The translations under genes were made by a program, and so were the position numbers. The notes beneath the pieces were generated by a model. It was given only the letters and a program-made list of their open reading frames with translations. It did not search any database and was not told the origin of the DNA. DNA of 64,000 nucleotides from positions 457,747,778 to 457,811,777 of the forward strand of contig CM060950.1 of assembly GCA_030765055.1 (NCBI GenBank), read 5' to 3'. Positions 23,924-37,060 of this stretch are shown here, one piece after another. Positions within the stretch are counted from its first letter, which is position 1, and every line of letters begins with the position of its first letter. The DNA is from Mantis religiosa (Eukaryota > Arthropoda > Insecta > Mantodea > Mantidae).

Positions 23924-26900
23924 TTATGTCTTCGCCATGAAAAGAGAATGAAGTTTCGAAACCATCAGGTTTAAAAGATTTGATTGTTACTTAAATTCTA
24001 TTGTATTTCCATATTTCTGTGTACCTATATGAAGATTTTGCAATAGGTTGAATTCTGCAAATGATTGTCATTTGAAGTGAATTAAAAAAAGGAATAAATA
24101 TTGTTATGAACAGTATGTACAAGCATAAAGAAAGTCATGTAAGTGTACACATAAGATTTTCTCTCATATTTTATATGGTGATCTGTTATTTGTACTACCT
24201 ACTTCAATACAGTTCCACACTGCACTCATGTTTTATTCAATGTCAGTGTTAAAACACAGTATTTTTTAAATCAGTCGTACTGCATTTCTGTAAGGCATGG
24301 TTGTGACCTGAGTTTGACTGGTGAACACAAACTTAGAACTCCGTATGCTGGATTATCTGACATCTTGGCTTATTTGTATTGGTTTCACGGATTATGTCCA
24401 TTGGAGTATGTAAATGTGATGGCTGAGAATGAGTTAACAAGCCAGACTATTAGCATGGTTTTATGCAGCAGGTAAACCAATTTCATTCACAATTTAGTTA
24501 ACGCTACGAATTACATGAGTTTCTCTCCTTTATTCATCATTTTGCCTGTCTTCATTTAGATATTTGAAATTATGGGATGTTGCATTTGTTTACTCAGTCA
24601 TGTTATTTACGTTATAGTCCAGTAATCTTTAGGGACATGTACAAGGCAATAAGGTAGTTTGCCTACACCTGTCTTTCCTTACTTAGTATAACGATATATG
24701 CAATAAGCCTCAATAATACAAAACTTAAACATTAAAATATATTGGAAAAGTAAGGATAATTTAGCTTGAAGTATTATACATAAATAGGTACCAGAAAGTT
24801 TCAAGGTATCAAGGTACCCAGCTGCCATCTCTAATAATAATTGGTGAATTATAAGTACACTAAGAAACACACGGGGGCAATGAGAGTGTGTTTGGCTGCA
24901 ACCACTGTTCACTAATTGCCCTAACCCTTTATATTTATATGTAGCTTTGTGCATCAGAAATCTATGCCCTAAAAGGTCTGTATATATGTATCTTACACCA
25001 ATCTTCTGCAAATTAGAAACCTAATCTTACACATATATCCTAAATCTAACCACTGTGGATCACAAACTTTAACAAGCTCCTCATCTTATGTACAAAACCT
25101 CTATAACTTGAAAACTTATTCTTATAAATTAAAACAAACAATCTCCTGTAGATCAGAAACTTAAGCATCCATAAACTGTACTCCATAAACATCATTAAGG
25201 AATACAAGTAGGTACATACAATAATGTTCACTAATTAACTTAAGCTTCATACAACATTTGCCAATATTTGGCAGTGTTTGTTAATACTCTGTTGGCAAAT
25301 TCTTGTTTGTGCATTTCCACAATGCATGTAATGGAGAATGGAAAAACATTTGACACATAAACTTAAGTTTATGCAAGAATCTGCATTGGTTTATTAATAA
25401 GGGCTGTATTCCCACAACCTATGGCATAAAGAACAAAAACTAGTTAAAAACTAAGATGAATACATTGAAAATACTCAATTAGAGTTTTAAAAGAAAGGTT
25501 TAAGTTCAGAAAGCATGCAACTCAACATGCCCATTTTTAAGATAGCTTCCTCCATAGTCATCCAATATGACTTAACATTGGAGGATATAAATCACAAAAC
25601 AAAAGGTCTTCCATAGGAAAATCATTGCAGAGTACCAATAAAGGACGCCAGCTCTGCATGCAATTGCCAACTTGATAATTTGTAAACAAAAGGTAAGAAC
25701 ATATGCTATCCTGGTTCACTGAAGTTCACAGATTCTGCTAACAGAGGTATTCTCACCTCTGATACTGTGCGAGCCAACCCAGGGTCATGTAATTAATTGA
25801 AACCATAAAGCTTTTATCAAACCTTAATTTGAATTTATTTTTTTGCTACACTTTCCGCTCACCAGTACATAAACATACAATAACAATACTCCTGTCCTAT
25901 CTTCATATAGTATTTACTTCCAGCTACATTTTGTATTGATCAACCCAGACACATAAAGTAACAATCAACTTCTGGTCCCGAACTGAGAGGAAAGAGCCCC
26001 ATAAAACAATACGGCTCACCAAAAGGCAACACATGAAAACCCAGAAAGAGTATCGGGAAACCCGAACATTAAGCACTTACCCAGAGACACAGACATGACG
26101 CAAGCCAGGCACACACTACCCTGCCGGTTTGAGGGAGCCACCCAAGAAGCCTCGGGCACCGCAGTGCCCCCAAAGAGGAACGGCAGAAAACCAAAGCAAC
26201 ATGACAGCAGCGCCCTCGAACCGGAAGGGCAAGTAAAAGGTGCCGGAGAGAAAACAAACGGTACAATACTGCCAGAAGTGAAAATAAACCATAGCAGCAC
26301 ACTGTCAATAATAATTTGCACTGATGAGTTGCTAATTAAGTTTAGGAGGAAACAATGTTCAATACAATACTGCTACTATTTTGACACATAAAGAGTCACA
26401 TGTTAACAAAAGGTCATCTGATTTTGTATGCTGTTACTTACAAGGAAATATTCCAAATTTCATCTACACTAAAGAATACACCATGTCGAACAATTTCAAA
26501 TTGAGATTATCTGAAGAAATGAAATGGTTTGATTAAAATCTGATGTGGTAAGGTTCTTCACTTTGGTACAGCTTTTTGTTAAAATCACTTACCCTTCTAT
26601 CTACTTTCGTTCAATATGACATAATGTTGGAGGACGTAAAAACTTCTATCTACTTCATGTTAATTGAGATAAACACTTGTAGAATGTGTTTTACTACATA
26701 TTTCCTTATAGGGACAATGGGAATATGGAAGTACATTTGGTTTAAGAAAGGTCAAATATTTTAAGAGCTGGTTGCTGTATGATGCCTTTGAAAAGTTTTT
26801 CTATTTGTTTGAGATAGGAATACGGATTTGCCATTTGAAATACAAGTTACACACAACAAAAAGAGTAAGAAGTTATTTTCTATCTCTTACACTTCACCAT

Positions 26901-28327
26901 TTGTACAAAACTCATCCAGAATGAAGAGGGACATTCGAAGAAAATGCAGGAATAGTTTCATTTTATTTGTCAACAAAATATCTTAAACATATAGCACTTT
27001 AATCAAATTTGTAACATCCATTTCTGAGAAAATTAAAATTTTGGGAAACTTGTCCTTTGTAAAGCATAGTTTGGCGTAGAGGATTTTTTTAAAATCTTCA
27101 TGGTGCATCCTTAGAAAAGCTTAACTTAGATACCAAGTTTGGTGTTAGACTAACTTTTTGTTTTTGAGTTATTACTTTCTCAAATATGCACATATACACC
27201 ACAGTGTATTCTTATTGCTCCAAGTATCATAGCGTCATCAGTGTGGGGAAAATTTTCAGTACAAATGGCCACACCATGTGATTCAATTTCTCACTTTGCA
27301 TGAATAGAGATTAAATTATTTCAGATATTAATGCTACTCAACACAAGGACATTTACTGAATATTTGTATACTCTGAAACCTAGGTTCTGTCATCTTTGCT
27401 TTTGTTGAACCTCTTTGAAATAAAGTTGATACTTTGCAACTTTGTTTGCTCTATTTAAATTTTTTCTCTTTTTTTTTGTAGATGGTTTTTTAATTTAGGA
27501 GAGCCAATGAGTATTTTACATCATCCAAACTGTTATCCATGTCCCCACTTTTTTGATTTAGTCGAGCACTCACTTTCACTCTTGCTTAGGGAATCAAACA
27601 CAAGACCACTCTAAACTCTTGCACCTCTGTCTCATAACTTCTGGAGGTGTGAAACTGACACAAGGTTCTAATCATCTTGCCACTGTTATGTCTGCACAAT
27701 GCTTCATTCCATTTTGGTACAAAAATAAAATCTTATATCTATCTTCATTACATACCTTATGTTGTACTGATCCATGCACATCTCAGCTACATCATACTGT
27801 CTCAGACACAACTGGGTATTGCTCACTTGAAGGTAGAAGAAAAATTAGAGAAGAGAAAATTATATAGATATATGTGATAGGCAACGGACAGAGGGTTCAG
27901 TATGGTTGAGCACTAGGCCTGTATTGAGAGGGGGTTAACTAAGAATTGTGAAATATGTGGAGAAGTAAACTAGGTTGAATGTAAAGTGTTAGCAAATGGG
28001 AGAAAGAAATGGGGCAAGAAAAATGAGAGAGCAAAGGTGTACTCATAATAACTCTAATGATGCTTATAGTAAAACATTAAAAAAGGATTAAGGTAATATG
28101 GAAGTTTATGGAGAGGGTGAAGGAGACATAGTTAACAAGAGTAAGGAATTTAAGAGGGAGAAATAATGAAGAAACTGAAGATTGGTATGGGCTAAATTTA
28201 AGGGTAAATGGTGAAGAAGCCCAACTAAATAGCCCATAAGCATGAGGTAGCTGACAATATTTGTATTTAGATTAGGTAGAATTAGAATGAAATATTGTAA
28301 TTTTAACAGATCTTTGTATAATCTATG
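23924..28327. other. Unassigned intergenic DNA
   Basis: No recognisable gene in about 4.4 kb. Items seen: isolated tails of SINE family 1 near 25562 and 26608 (ATATGACTTAACATTGGAGG type); a GC-richer island at about 25975-26290 with open frames on both strands that match nothing I know; and a purine-rich stretch 27860-28310 running into the GAT repeat, which could be the 3' end of a retroelement with a microsatellite tail. Confidence 0.45.
26641..26995 (+). repeat. Dispersed repeat family R, copy 4
   Basis: Carries CTATCTACTTCATGTTAAT, TTTTAAGAGCTGGT and CTATCTCTTA followed by CATCCAGAATGAAGAG in one line, linking the blocks seen separately in other copies. It begins directly after an isolated SINE-1 tail (26608-26640). 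Confidence 0.5.
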
Positions 28328-28657
<330 letters not shown>

Positions 28658-29055
28658 TAAAAGTCCGTCGTTCTATAAACTTGCAGTCAATTTGTCCTGA
28701 GGTGACCTTAGGAGTATTCAAATAGGCAGAGAACAGGAAAGCAGAAACAAAAGTCTCTATATGTACTAAATACTTTTCTTATAAATAATTAAGTCCCGTC
28801 ATCTTTACTTCCTTTATTAGAGAAGCAAAAATTCAATATAAATATTTAGAAATTCCTAAAGCTGAAAAATACACTTTTATAAAATGGTGTGTGTACATAT
28901 ACAAATTGAATAGCATTACTTTTTATGCAACCATTGATTTAATTTTCAGGAAAACAAAAGAATCGGTACTGTACTACCATAAATAGATGTTTCAGTTGTC
29001 CTATACAATAGATGCTGTGACTGTTAACACATCTAAAATAGTCCTTTATCATCAT
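28658..29055. other. Spacer between two microsatellites
   Basis: AT-rich, about 400 bases, nothing recognised. Confidence 0.6.
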
Positions 29056-29654
<599 letters not shown>

Positions 29655-29753
29655 ATGATTGTTATCAATTGTTGTACTTCATTAGATTTGTATAATTTAG
29701 AGAGCATTTACTGAAAAAAGCTTTTTGTAGCAGTCTCATGCAAAATACTTAAA

Positions 29754-29993
29754 CATTGTTGTAATTTTACGTCCTCCAGTGTTAAGTCATATCGGGCAAT
29801 GAATGGAATGGGCGAAATTATGTTCAATTCAGCCCAGGGTGCATAGAACTTAGAGTTACCCAACATTCGTCTTTCAGAATAAGGGAAAACCCCGGAAAAT
29901 ACCTTTTCCATGTAACTCACCTTGATCGGGTTTCAAACTCGGGACCTTTTGAACGTGAGGCAGACACTCTGCCACCATGCTACCGAGGCGGGC
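29754..29993 (-). mobile_element. SINE family 1, copy d, with 7-bp target duplication
   Basis: An antisense full-length family-1 copy: tail at the left (TTACGTCCTCCAGTGTTAAG) and tRNA-like head at the right (GCTACCGAGGCGGGC). Flanked by ACTTAAA at 29747-29753 and 29994-30000. Confidence 0.92.
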
Positions 29994-30157
29994 ACTTAAA
30001 TATTATTTTGCTTAGCCATTTATAAATAATTTATTAATAGCCAACATTTCTACATTCCTGCTAGAATTATACTAAACAGACAGGTAAATGTCGGTAGTTT
30101 TGGGAGTGGTTTCATGTTTGGCACATCCATAATAGTACTGTAATGTTGTAATTGCAG

Positions 30158-30250
30158 ACTCTATATGATGAATGCTTTGAAGTAGATGAGGCATTGGCGG
30201 AAGCTACAAGACAGGTTGCAGTTTTGAGTCACGAAGTCATGAACTTGAGG
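30158..30250 (+). CDS. Host gene internal exon (coiled-coil segment)
   Basis: A 93-base exon bounded by a good acceptor (GTAATTGCAG) and a consensus donor (GAGG/GTAAGTAC). Only one frame is open; it gives 31 residues beginning TLYDECFEVDEALAEATRQV and ending LSHEVMNLR, an acidic, helix-forming stretch typical of a coiled coil. The exon is phase 0 at both ends and joins without a break to the exon at 38628. Earlier exons must lie upstream, but none was convincingly found in the first 30 kb. The protein family is not recognised. Together with the next two exons it encodes the C-terminal end of a membrane-anchored protein. Confidence 0.75.
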
Positions 30251-30689
30251 GTAAGTACAAAATAAACATAACATTTAATTTTAAAAAATTATCTTTACAA
30301 TACTCCTCGCCATTTATATTTAGATTAATTTTAAACAAATGTCATTTATGGGCATTTGGTTTAAGGTCATTGTTACTTTCTCTACTATACTCACAGTAAA
30401 ACGGTACTGTATTCCCTACAAAAATTCAATACTGGCCTTTAACCATAGATATATATTTTGAGACCCTCTGAACTAATTTTAAAAGAAAGCATACAGCAAA
30501 GTGGTATACACACACTTTTAGCTAAACACTGAAAAGTTGATTAAAAATTAAACTTAGTATTTAATTCCGCAATGCCCTGAAATGCAACATCAAAGTTTTA
30601 AAAAATCACCCTACTCCAAAATATCCTTCATGGAAATGTTTTTAAAATGTTGATCTTTTCAGCAATTTTTTATAAAACACTATATGATA

Positions 30690-31010
30690 TTTTCATAACA
30701 AATGAAGTCTATATCTTGAATTTTCTGCAGAAAGCTGTCAAAGTTGTCTTCATTCTGGATGGCTTTTTGTATAACTGGTGAACAATAAGGAATAGAAAAT
30801 TTCTACTGTTTATAAATGAAGATCCCATTATAACACACAACTGATGCTAAATTGTCTTTTGTGGAGTTCATTATTTCTGTGATATGCCTTCTTATTTGTC
30901 AGAATTTGAAATACTTATACTTTTCTTAAATGGGAAATTACCTATTAATTATTTGTATTGTCTTCTTACAAAGGAAAAAAAACAGAATTTCAAAGCCATC
31001 ACAATTTGTT
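30690..31010 (-). repeat. Dispersed repeat family R, copy 5
   Basis: Plus-strand text AACAAATGAAGTCTATATCT then CTTCATTCTGGATGGC matches 23250-23320 and the complement of 26880-26995. Confidence 0.5.
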
Positions 31011-31479
31011 TATTGCTTAACGCTACTGTGTATCAACAAGAAAATATATTACTATAAGTTAGTATACAATGAAACACAACATTAAATTTTATTGTATTAA
31101 AACAATTTACACGCGTAAAAACACTTTCTGCAGAAGCTTTTAACTATGTGACTGAAATTCTTACCATTTGAGCTGGCATAAACTATGGGTTTAGTTACAG
31201 GGGTTTTCCAAAATGTTTATTTTTACAGCTGCCAAGATTATGTAGCAGAGGCTAACATATCCTTCGTGGAATATAACCTGTACTGGCATTTTCATGGTAT
31301 TCTTCATTTTACTGCCACAGTTTAGGGTCAGCAAGTTCATTCTTTATGTATTCAAGGACATGCCAGAGTAACCTTCATTGACGTTATTGACCAGCTGGAT
31401 AAACAGAACATTACACAGGGAGAATTCCAAGGTGTCATACTACCATATGAACCTTCCATAACAAATTTCAGTGTAAATT

Positions 31480-32030
31480 TTGTGTTGATGTAAGTGGAGA
31501 TCCAAAAACATCAATTTTTTATGTTGTGTTATATACTGGAATTCCCTCTTTAATTGGAAATATTTATCATTACCATTTCCAGAAATTATCTTTTAGCTAA
31601 GTCCAAGTCGGGTATGGAAATACAATAGGCTTTAAGTGAGTCAAATCTTTTAAGAGCTGGTCACTCTGTGATTACTTTGAAATTTGGTTCTCTTTGTGTG
31701 GCCAAGGGTTAAAAATGAATATTTTATTTTTATTTTAGAAAAGTATAAAAATTAGTACATTCATATTTTAGAAAAGTATAAGTAGGGAAATCTCAAACAA
31801 ATAACAATCAATGTCTGGAAATGGTTCATTTCACAAAAGAAAATCAATTATACATGCATTATATGTTTTAACAAGATATACATATTTTGTGTCTATCTCT
31901 TATGATTTACCAGTTACACAAAAACCATTCAGAAGAATTGGACTTTCAATGATATTCCAGAAAATTCAGTATATAAATTTTTTGGCATGCAAAGATCTTG
32001 ACACATAATATATTTTAATTAAAACTGAGT
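31480..32030 (+). repeat. Dispersed repeat family R, copy 6
   Basis: Shares TTTTAAGAGCTGGTCACT followed by GATTACTTTGAAATTTGG with copy 1, and CTATCTCTTATGATTTACCA with copy 4. Confidence 0.5.
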
Positions 32031-33762
32031 TAATTTTGATAAAATAAAGAAATATAAGTAAGTGTTTCATATGAAGAGTAGTCTAAGGTAAATGATTTTT
32101 TTTTAACTTACGCTGGCCTGTCACGGCGTACAAATGTTCCACAATTGGTGCTTGTGAGAAAAGCCAATGGACTTTAAAACTCCTCCCGGCCAGCTCCGAT
32201 GGACCCATTAACCAAAGACAGGTGTGGCCCTCCAGACATACTGGGGGTTAAAGTGGGTGGATTGTGTAACCACCATTACAAGCAAAAAATTGGTGTCCAC
32301 TTAAAAAACGGTTACATTTATGCTACTTAGAGAGCTAATGGCTTCATTGCCAAAGCCTAGCATTTGAAGAAAAACAACAACATTAAATTTAATTTTGAGT
32401 TGAACTAGTACTCAATACTACATATATTGCTAGCGTTCTGTTACTAGTAAGTATTTTAAAACAATTTCTACAAATGTTAAGTGAATTTAATGGGAAGTAG
32501 ATACCGTTTGCCAATGGAAAGATAGTCCCTAACAGGTATATACCACCCTTTCTGTTACAAAACACCGTAACAACGGCAGTAAATGTATCTTACAGAACTC
32601 ATACTACACAAGCAGTAGCACTATTACAGAAACTTAGCCCTACACAAAAGGAATTCACTCAGTATACTATAACCAGGAAGGTTTATTCACAAAAGAAGGT
32701 GTCAGAATGATTTTGAATAGGCTGTAACTGAACTGATCTGAGAGTCATAAACAACTGTTATGCAGGGTATTGTAACTGTGTCTAACTAGCAGTTCCCACT
32801 CTGTGCGGACTTCCACTGCGGTGGCAAACGGAGTATAGCTTGTTGAAGAACAGGTATAAAAAGTAAAGTCACTCATGGGATACTTTCAAAGTACCTTTTC
32901 TGGTTCACTAGATTTATTAGATGAAATTTAAATTAAGTATTGGTACAGAAGCTTTGGGTGGAAGAGAAGACGTCTTCTAAGTACCATGGGTTTCATATAT
33001 GCCATCCGTACTGCTTCACAGGGCATATTACCAATCTTCTCAACAGGGAGCTGTATGTGTGGAGTTTTCTGTCTATATTTCTTGACCAAGCAGCGGCCTG
33101 TCCTTTTATTAATATTTGTTACATTTATAACCTGCCTGAAGCACTAAACTGGTGACAGGGAAGAACGGATGTGTGGTCGATTTGTTCCTGCATAAATAAA
33201 GAAAAAGGATCTAAATGACATGGCAATGCAGAGCAGATGGAAGAGCTATAAGAAATACTGATTTGGCAAGATTTAAACCGGAATGGAAGAAGTGGGGTCA
33301 CATAAAATTGGAGATTAAAACTATAGAGCTCGAAAATGAAGAAGGAAACCGAAGAAGGAAAACATGGAAAGAAGAATGGAATTTATGAAATACTTTTGTG
33401 AGAAGATGAAGCTAAATAGTTCCTGGGGTAGAAGAGTGAGCAGAAGTAGGAGCATTTCAGGAGATATTGGAATTATTAACAAAGAAATTAAGGATGAATA
33501 CGAGAGGCTTGAAACTGCAGGATGCACTTAGAATTAGGAAATTGGAATGCAAAAGAAATATTATTGAAATTCAGCAGTATGGAAATGGTAAAAGAAGTAT
33601 TGAAACAAGCAATAAGTTGAAACGTAACTTCTATTTACATTAATGAGGATATATCTTATGAGCAAAGGGAACAAAGGAGTGTGCTAATTGAAGAAAGGAG
33701 TAAAGTGAGGGAACAAGGATTTAATGCATTTATACAAAGCAGCAAACAGCTGAACATAGAAG

Positions 33763-36533
33763 CAGTGGCGGCTCATGGCCGAAATGTTTGATGGGCGAGG
33801 GGGGGGTCGTGCACATGGTTTTGCCTGCTAAGTATTGACAACAATAAATTATTACACTTGTATATTTTAAGAACCACTTGTCTTTTCCAGTTCTACCTCT
33901 ACAACCCACGGAAATAGTGGTTCTCAAGTTGTGATATATATCTCAGAAATAAGTACAAGAAGCCCAACAGGATCTTTGCCAAAAGCTGCATATTAATATG
34001 CATGCAAAATATGAAAGGATGTTATTAGAACATCATTCAAGCTAATGCAAATCCATATAAGCTGACATTACACCAATGTAATTTTTTTTCTTCACAGATT
34101 CACGTGCGTATCACTGATAGTACACACATTAATTCTCATATTTGGCATTTTTCAGTTTTTCATGAATTTATATGTTCATTAATTTAATGAAATTTTCCAT
34201 CATTCTTTCATAAAAATCCTGCATGTTACTGATAGGGGCCTTATTTATTGACAGCATTGCTAAAGCATTGAGCCTGTCGTTTGTTATTGTATTTCTTAAA
34301 AGCGTTTTTATCCTTTTCAGTGTGGAAAAGTAACATTCAGGTTCCGCAGTCTCCTCGGGGTTGTTATGTCAATTTTCAAAAGCTTTGTGGCTTCACTGAA
34401 CACTGATGAAAGTTTAATTTTGTATATGAAATGAAAAAGTTTCTTGCTCCTTGAATGTTAAACTAATTTCATCTTTAAATTAGCTATGACTATGTTTTCC
34501 TTGATGTAGAAAAGGATAGCATTGCATCACTTGTATGAAAATTTCTTCCGGGCAACGTTCACAAAAATCCTCAAATAAGTCCTTACACAGCAAAGATGCA
34601 GCTCCTAGATGTCCTTTATAAGCAGATCTATCTGTGAAAGTAGTTGTGATGACGTCACCTCCATGGGCATCTCCAATTCTTGCACATTCGATACTTTTTG
34701 TGTACCTGTTCAATATTCAATATTTCCTTTTCCATTTGTTGTTTGAATATAAAGATGTCATTCTGTAACGTTACACTATCTTTGCTCTTCTGATTTTGTG
34801 AAAAACTCTTAACCAAAGAATAAAATTTGGGTCTTCAAGAGCTCTTCTATAGCTAATGGCTTAATTTATTGTTATTGTATTAGTGCAACTCTCTTCAGTA
34901 ATTGCGAAGCAATATTTCAGGGTTTCTATGTTTTCGTACGTAACATTGACGGTACGAATTATGTCATTCCATCTTGTTAAAGCAACTCTGGGCAATCTTG
35001 CTTGCACTACTTTTTCTAAAATATCAGATCGCAAAGAGGAATTGGAAAAGAATGCTGGAATATCCGACGGATCTGAAAAGAACACGCTTAACTGGGAATT
35101 AACGTTAATTGCCTTTTGTATGATTAAATTCAACTGGTGCGCATATCAATAGACAAAGTATGCATATGGATATGTTTCCCTTATTTTGACCTGTATTCCA
35201 TCAGTCCTTCCACTAATAACACTGGCCCCATCAAAAGTTTGAGGAATGAGGTTTTTTTTTTTCAAAGAGGCGGGTGGATTTCATTTCTTATGCACTTTGT
35301 CACAGATTCCGCATCTCTTCCTTCATGGCTCACAAAAGCCCAAAGTCTCTCATTTACGAATTCCTCATATAGGTAACGGAATACCAAAACCATATGACAG
35401 CGATTTGAAACATCAGTTGTCTCATTACACTGAATGGGAACAAACTAAGAAGCTTGTATCTGTTGCTCTATTTTCTCCCTGCAGACTTTCAACATGCAGT
35501 CTAATAGATCATTCTACACTGTTTTCAAAGTTCCTCTAAATACTGAGGCTGTGTTCCCTCATCACTGTATTTAGTTCAGCTGAATAGTCCATGAGGCCCC
35601 TGTACACTCCTGGATCAGAAGAAATAACAGATTGCTCATGTGCTTGTAAAGTTAGTTCAAGCACAGTGCAAAACTTCACACATAACGTAAGCCCTTTTTA
35701 AATATGTCTATATTTACTCACTCTTGTTATTTTCTTTAAACACGAAGTCAAGACATGATGCAATGTAGTGACATATGTACCACACTAATCATATGGTGCA
35801 AGGCATGTTCATGTTTGTTTATTTTTTCTGTTAAATGTTTTATATTACTCACTCCCTTAACTGTCCACACACAATTGACACACATAGGAACAAACAAAGC
35901 ACACAGAGAGCAGAAAAAAGCTCTTGAGAATTTCGCAGCCACAGATCCAGTCACATTTCTCACACATGACCTTAGAACTAAGGGTGCCTCTTAAACATCT
36001 GGTTTTCATTTTTCTTAGTTTCTACTTTTCCCATTAAGAATTCAGGCGTTTGAGAAGTTTCAATTGTACTTTTTCTTCAAAAGTCAACATTGAAAATTGC
36101 AATTCCATTAGTGATTTTACAAAGTTTTCCATTATTCTTTAGTCACTGGATTTTATCATGCCACTTGTAACACTCTGTTAATGTTCCTAACTCCACAAAT
36201 GGTACTAAAATAAGAAATCCGTGCATTTTAGCAATATAAAACTACTCTGCGGACAGCTCTAGGCGTGAACAGAACCGCGCCGGATGAGCACATGCAAAGT
36301 CCTTCCCCCACTCCCTCACCACATTCAGAGCTCCATGCCTTCTGTTACGTGGAAATCTTACCACGCCGAGCCATATACTGTAGGTATGAAAACATCACTT
36401 TTACCACATTTTACCAGCTTTCTTATATTTTAGAAATAAACTGTCCTTACTTGTCAAAAGGCCATGGTTCATTTCCCTAAAATTCCTTTTAGGGGGGCGC
36501 ATGCCTTCGTGCCCTTATGGCGAACCGTCCCTG
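33763..36533 (-). mobile_element. hAT element, nearly full length, non-functional
   Basis: The left end CAGTGGCGGCTCATGG is a typical hAT terminus. The right end read inward on the minus strand is CAGGGACGGTTCGCC, matching at 9 of the first 12 positions. The flanking octamers CATAGAAG (33755-33762) and GGTATAAG (36534-36541) agree at only 5 of 8, so the target duplication is eroded or the ends are slightly misplaced. The interior codes on the minus strand for a TTF/DUF4371-type transposase. It lies in the first visible intron of the host gene, opposite to its transcription. Confidence 0.7.
34190..35970 (-). pseudogene. hAT transposase of the 33763-36533 element (broken)
   Basis: From N to C on the minus strand: a zinc-binding TTF-like part (SRAFFCSLCALF, then KGVSNIKHLTEKINKHEHAL, 35748-35963); the DUF4371 region with FVSHEGRDAESV; then TFDGASVISGRTDGIQ and YAHQLNLIIQKA (about 35080-35250); ARLPRVALTRWNDIIRTVN (34861-35133); a block GDVITTTFTDRSAYKGHL (34480-34713); and the dimerisation region STLKRIKTLLRNT with LNALAMLSINK (near 34200-34340). 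Several stops and shifts interrupt it. It belongs to the same subfamily as the relic at 61800. Confidence 0.85.
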
Positions 36534-36571
36534 GGTATAAGCATCATCCAGGATGCAGAGCATATGAGTAT

Positions 36572-37060
36572 TGTCACCCGAACGTCGGAACTCCCTATAG
36601 AACTGGCCAGCAGGAGGGTCAGAAGTGCAGTATTCAGGGCCACACCCACCCATTAATCTCAGACACTAACTGAGGGGATGATTAGGGAAGTGTCACTTGT
36701 CGCTGGCCGCCTCTTCCCTCTTCCCCTGCCGTCTGGAACCTTCACGATGATTCACTGAAGCCAGAGACTTCTAGAAAAAAGTGATTTTCATATAAAAAGG
36801 GCTGCAATGAGTGAGGACAGTTAGTTCTTGGTGAGCTGTGAGGAGCGCCAAGTGAGGGGACGGACTGCGTACGTGTGTCGGAGGAGTTTACGTAATTGCG
36901 AGTGCAAGTGGAACTGTAACGCACTAACTGGTGAATCGTAATTGTGCGCATTGCGTAATTCTGTGTAATTGGCAAGTATTACACTGTAAGTCGGTGGAAA
37001 TAAAGAACATTTTTGAGTGGTGCAATTGGACTTTTCATTTCACGAAGCCACAAACTCACA
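36572..37060 (+). mobile_element. Solo LTR of the Ty3/gypsy family, 4-bp target duplication
   Basis: 489 bp starting TGTCACCCGAACGTCGGAAC and ending ACTCACA, homologous end to end to the LTRs at 47569 and 51288, including the shared TACGTAATTG and GTCGGTGGAAATAAAGAACA blocks. GTAT flanks it at 36568-36571 and 37061-37064. It is clearly more diverged than the two LTRs of the complete element are from each other, so it is an older insertion reduced to a solo LTR by LTR-LTR recombination. Confidence 0.93.

Larger units (their letters stand above)
30251..33762. other. Intron, left part: dispersed repeats
   Basis: Intron sequence of the host gene. It holds two copies of repeat family R (about 30690-31010 antisense and 31480-32030 sense). 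A GC-richer block at 32110-32385 ends in an AAC-rich tail and looks SINE-like, without a clear tRNA head. A purine-rich stretch lies at 33180-33720. Confidence 0.55.

Noticed and set aside
25632..25690. Possible exon between GCAG and GTAAGA
   Set aside because: All three frames contain a stop, so it cannot be an internal coding exon.
26016..26391. Overlapping open frames on both strands in a GC-richer island
   Set aside because: No splice sites, no recognisable domain, and the minus frame is hydrophobic only because of composition; left as unassigned.
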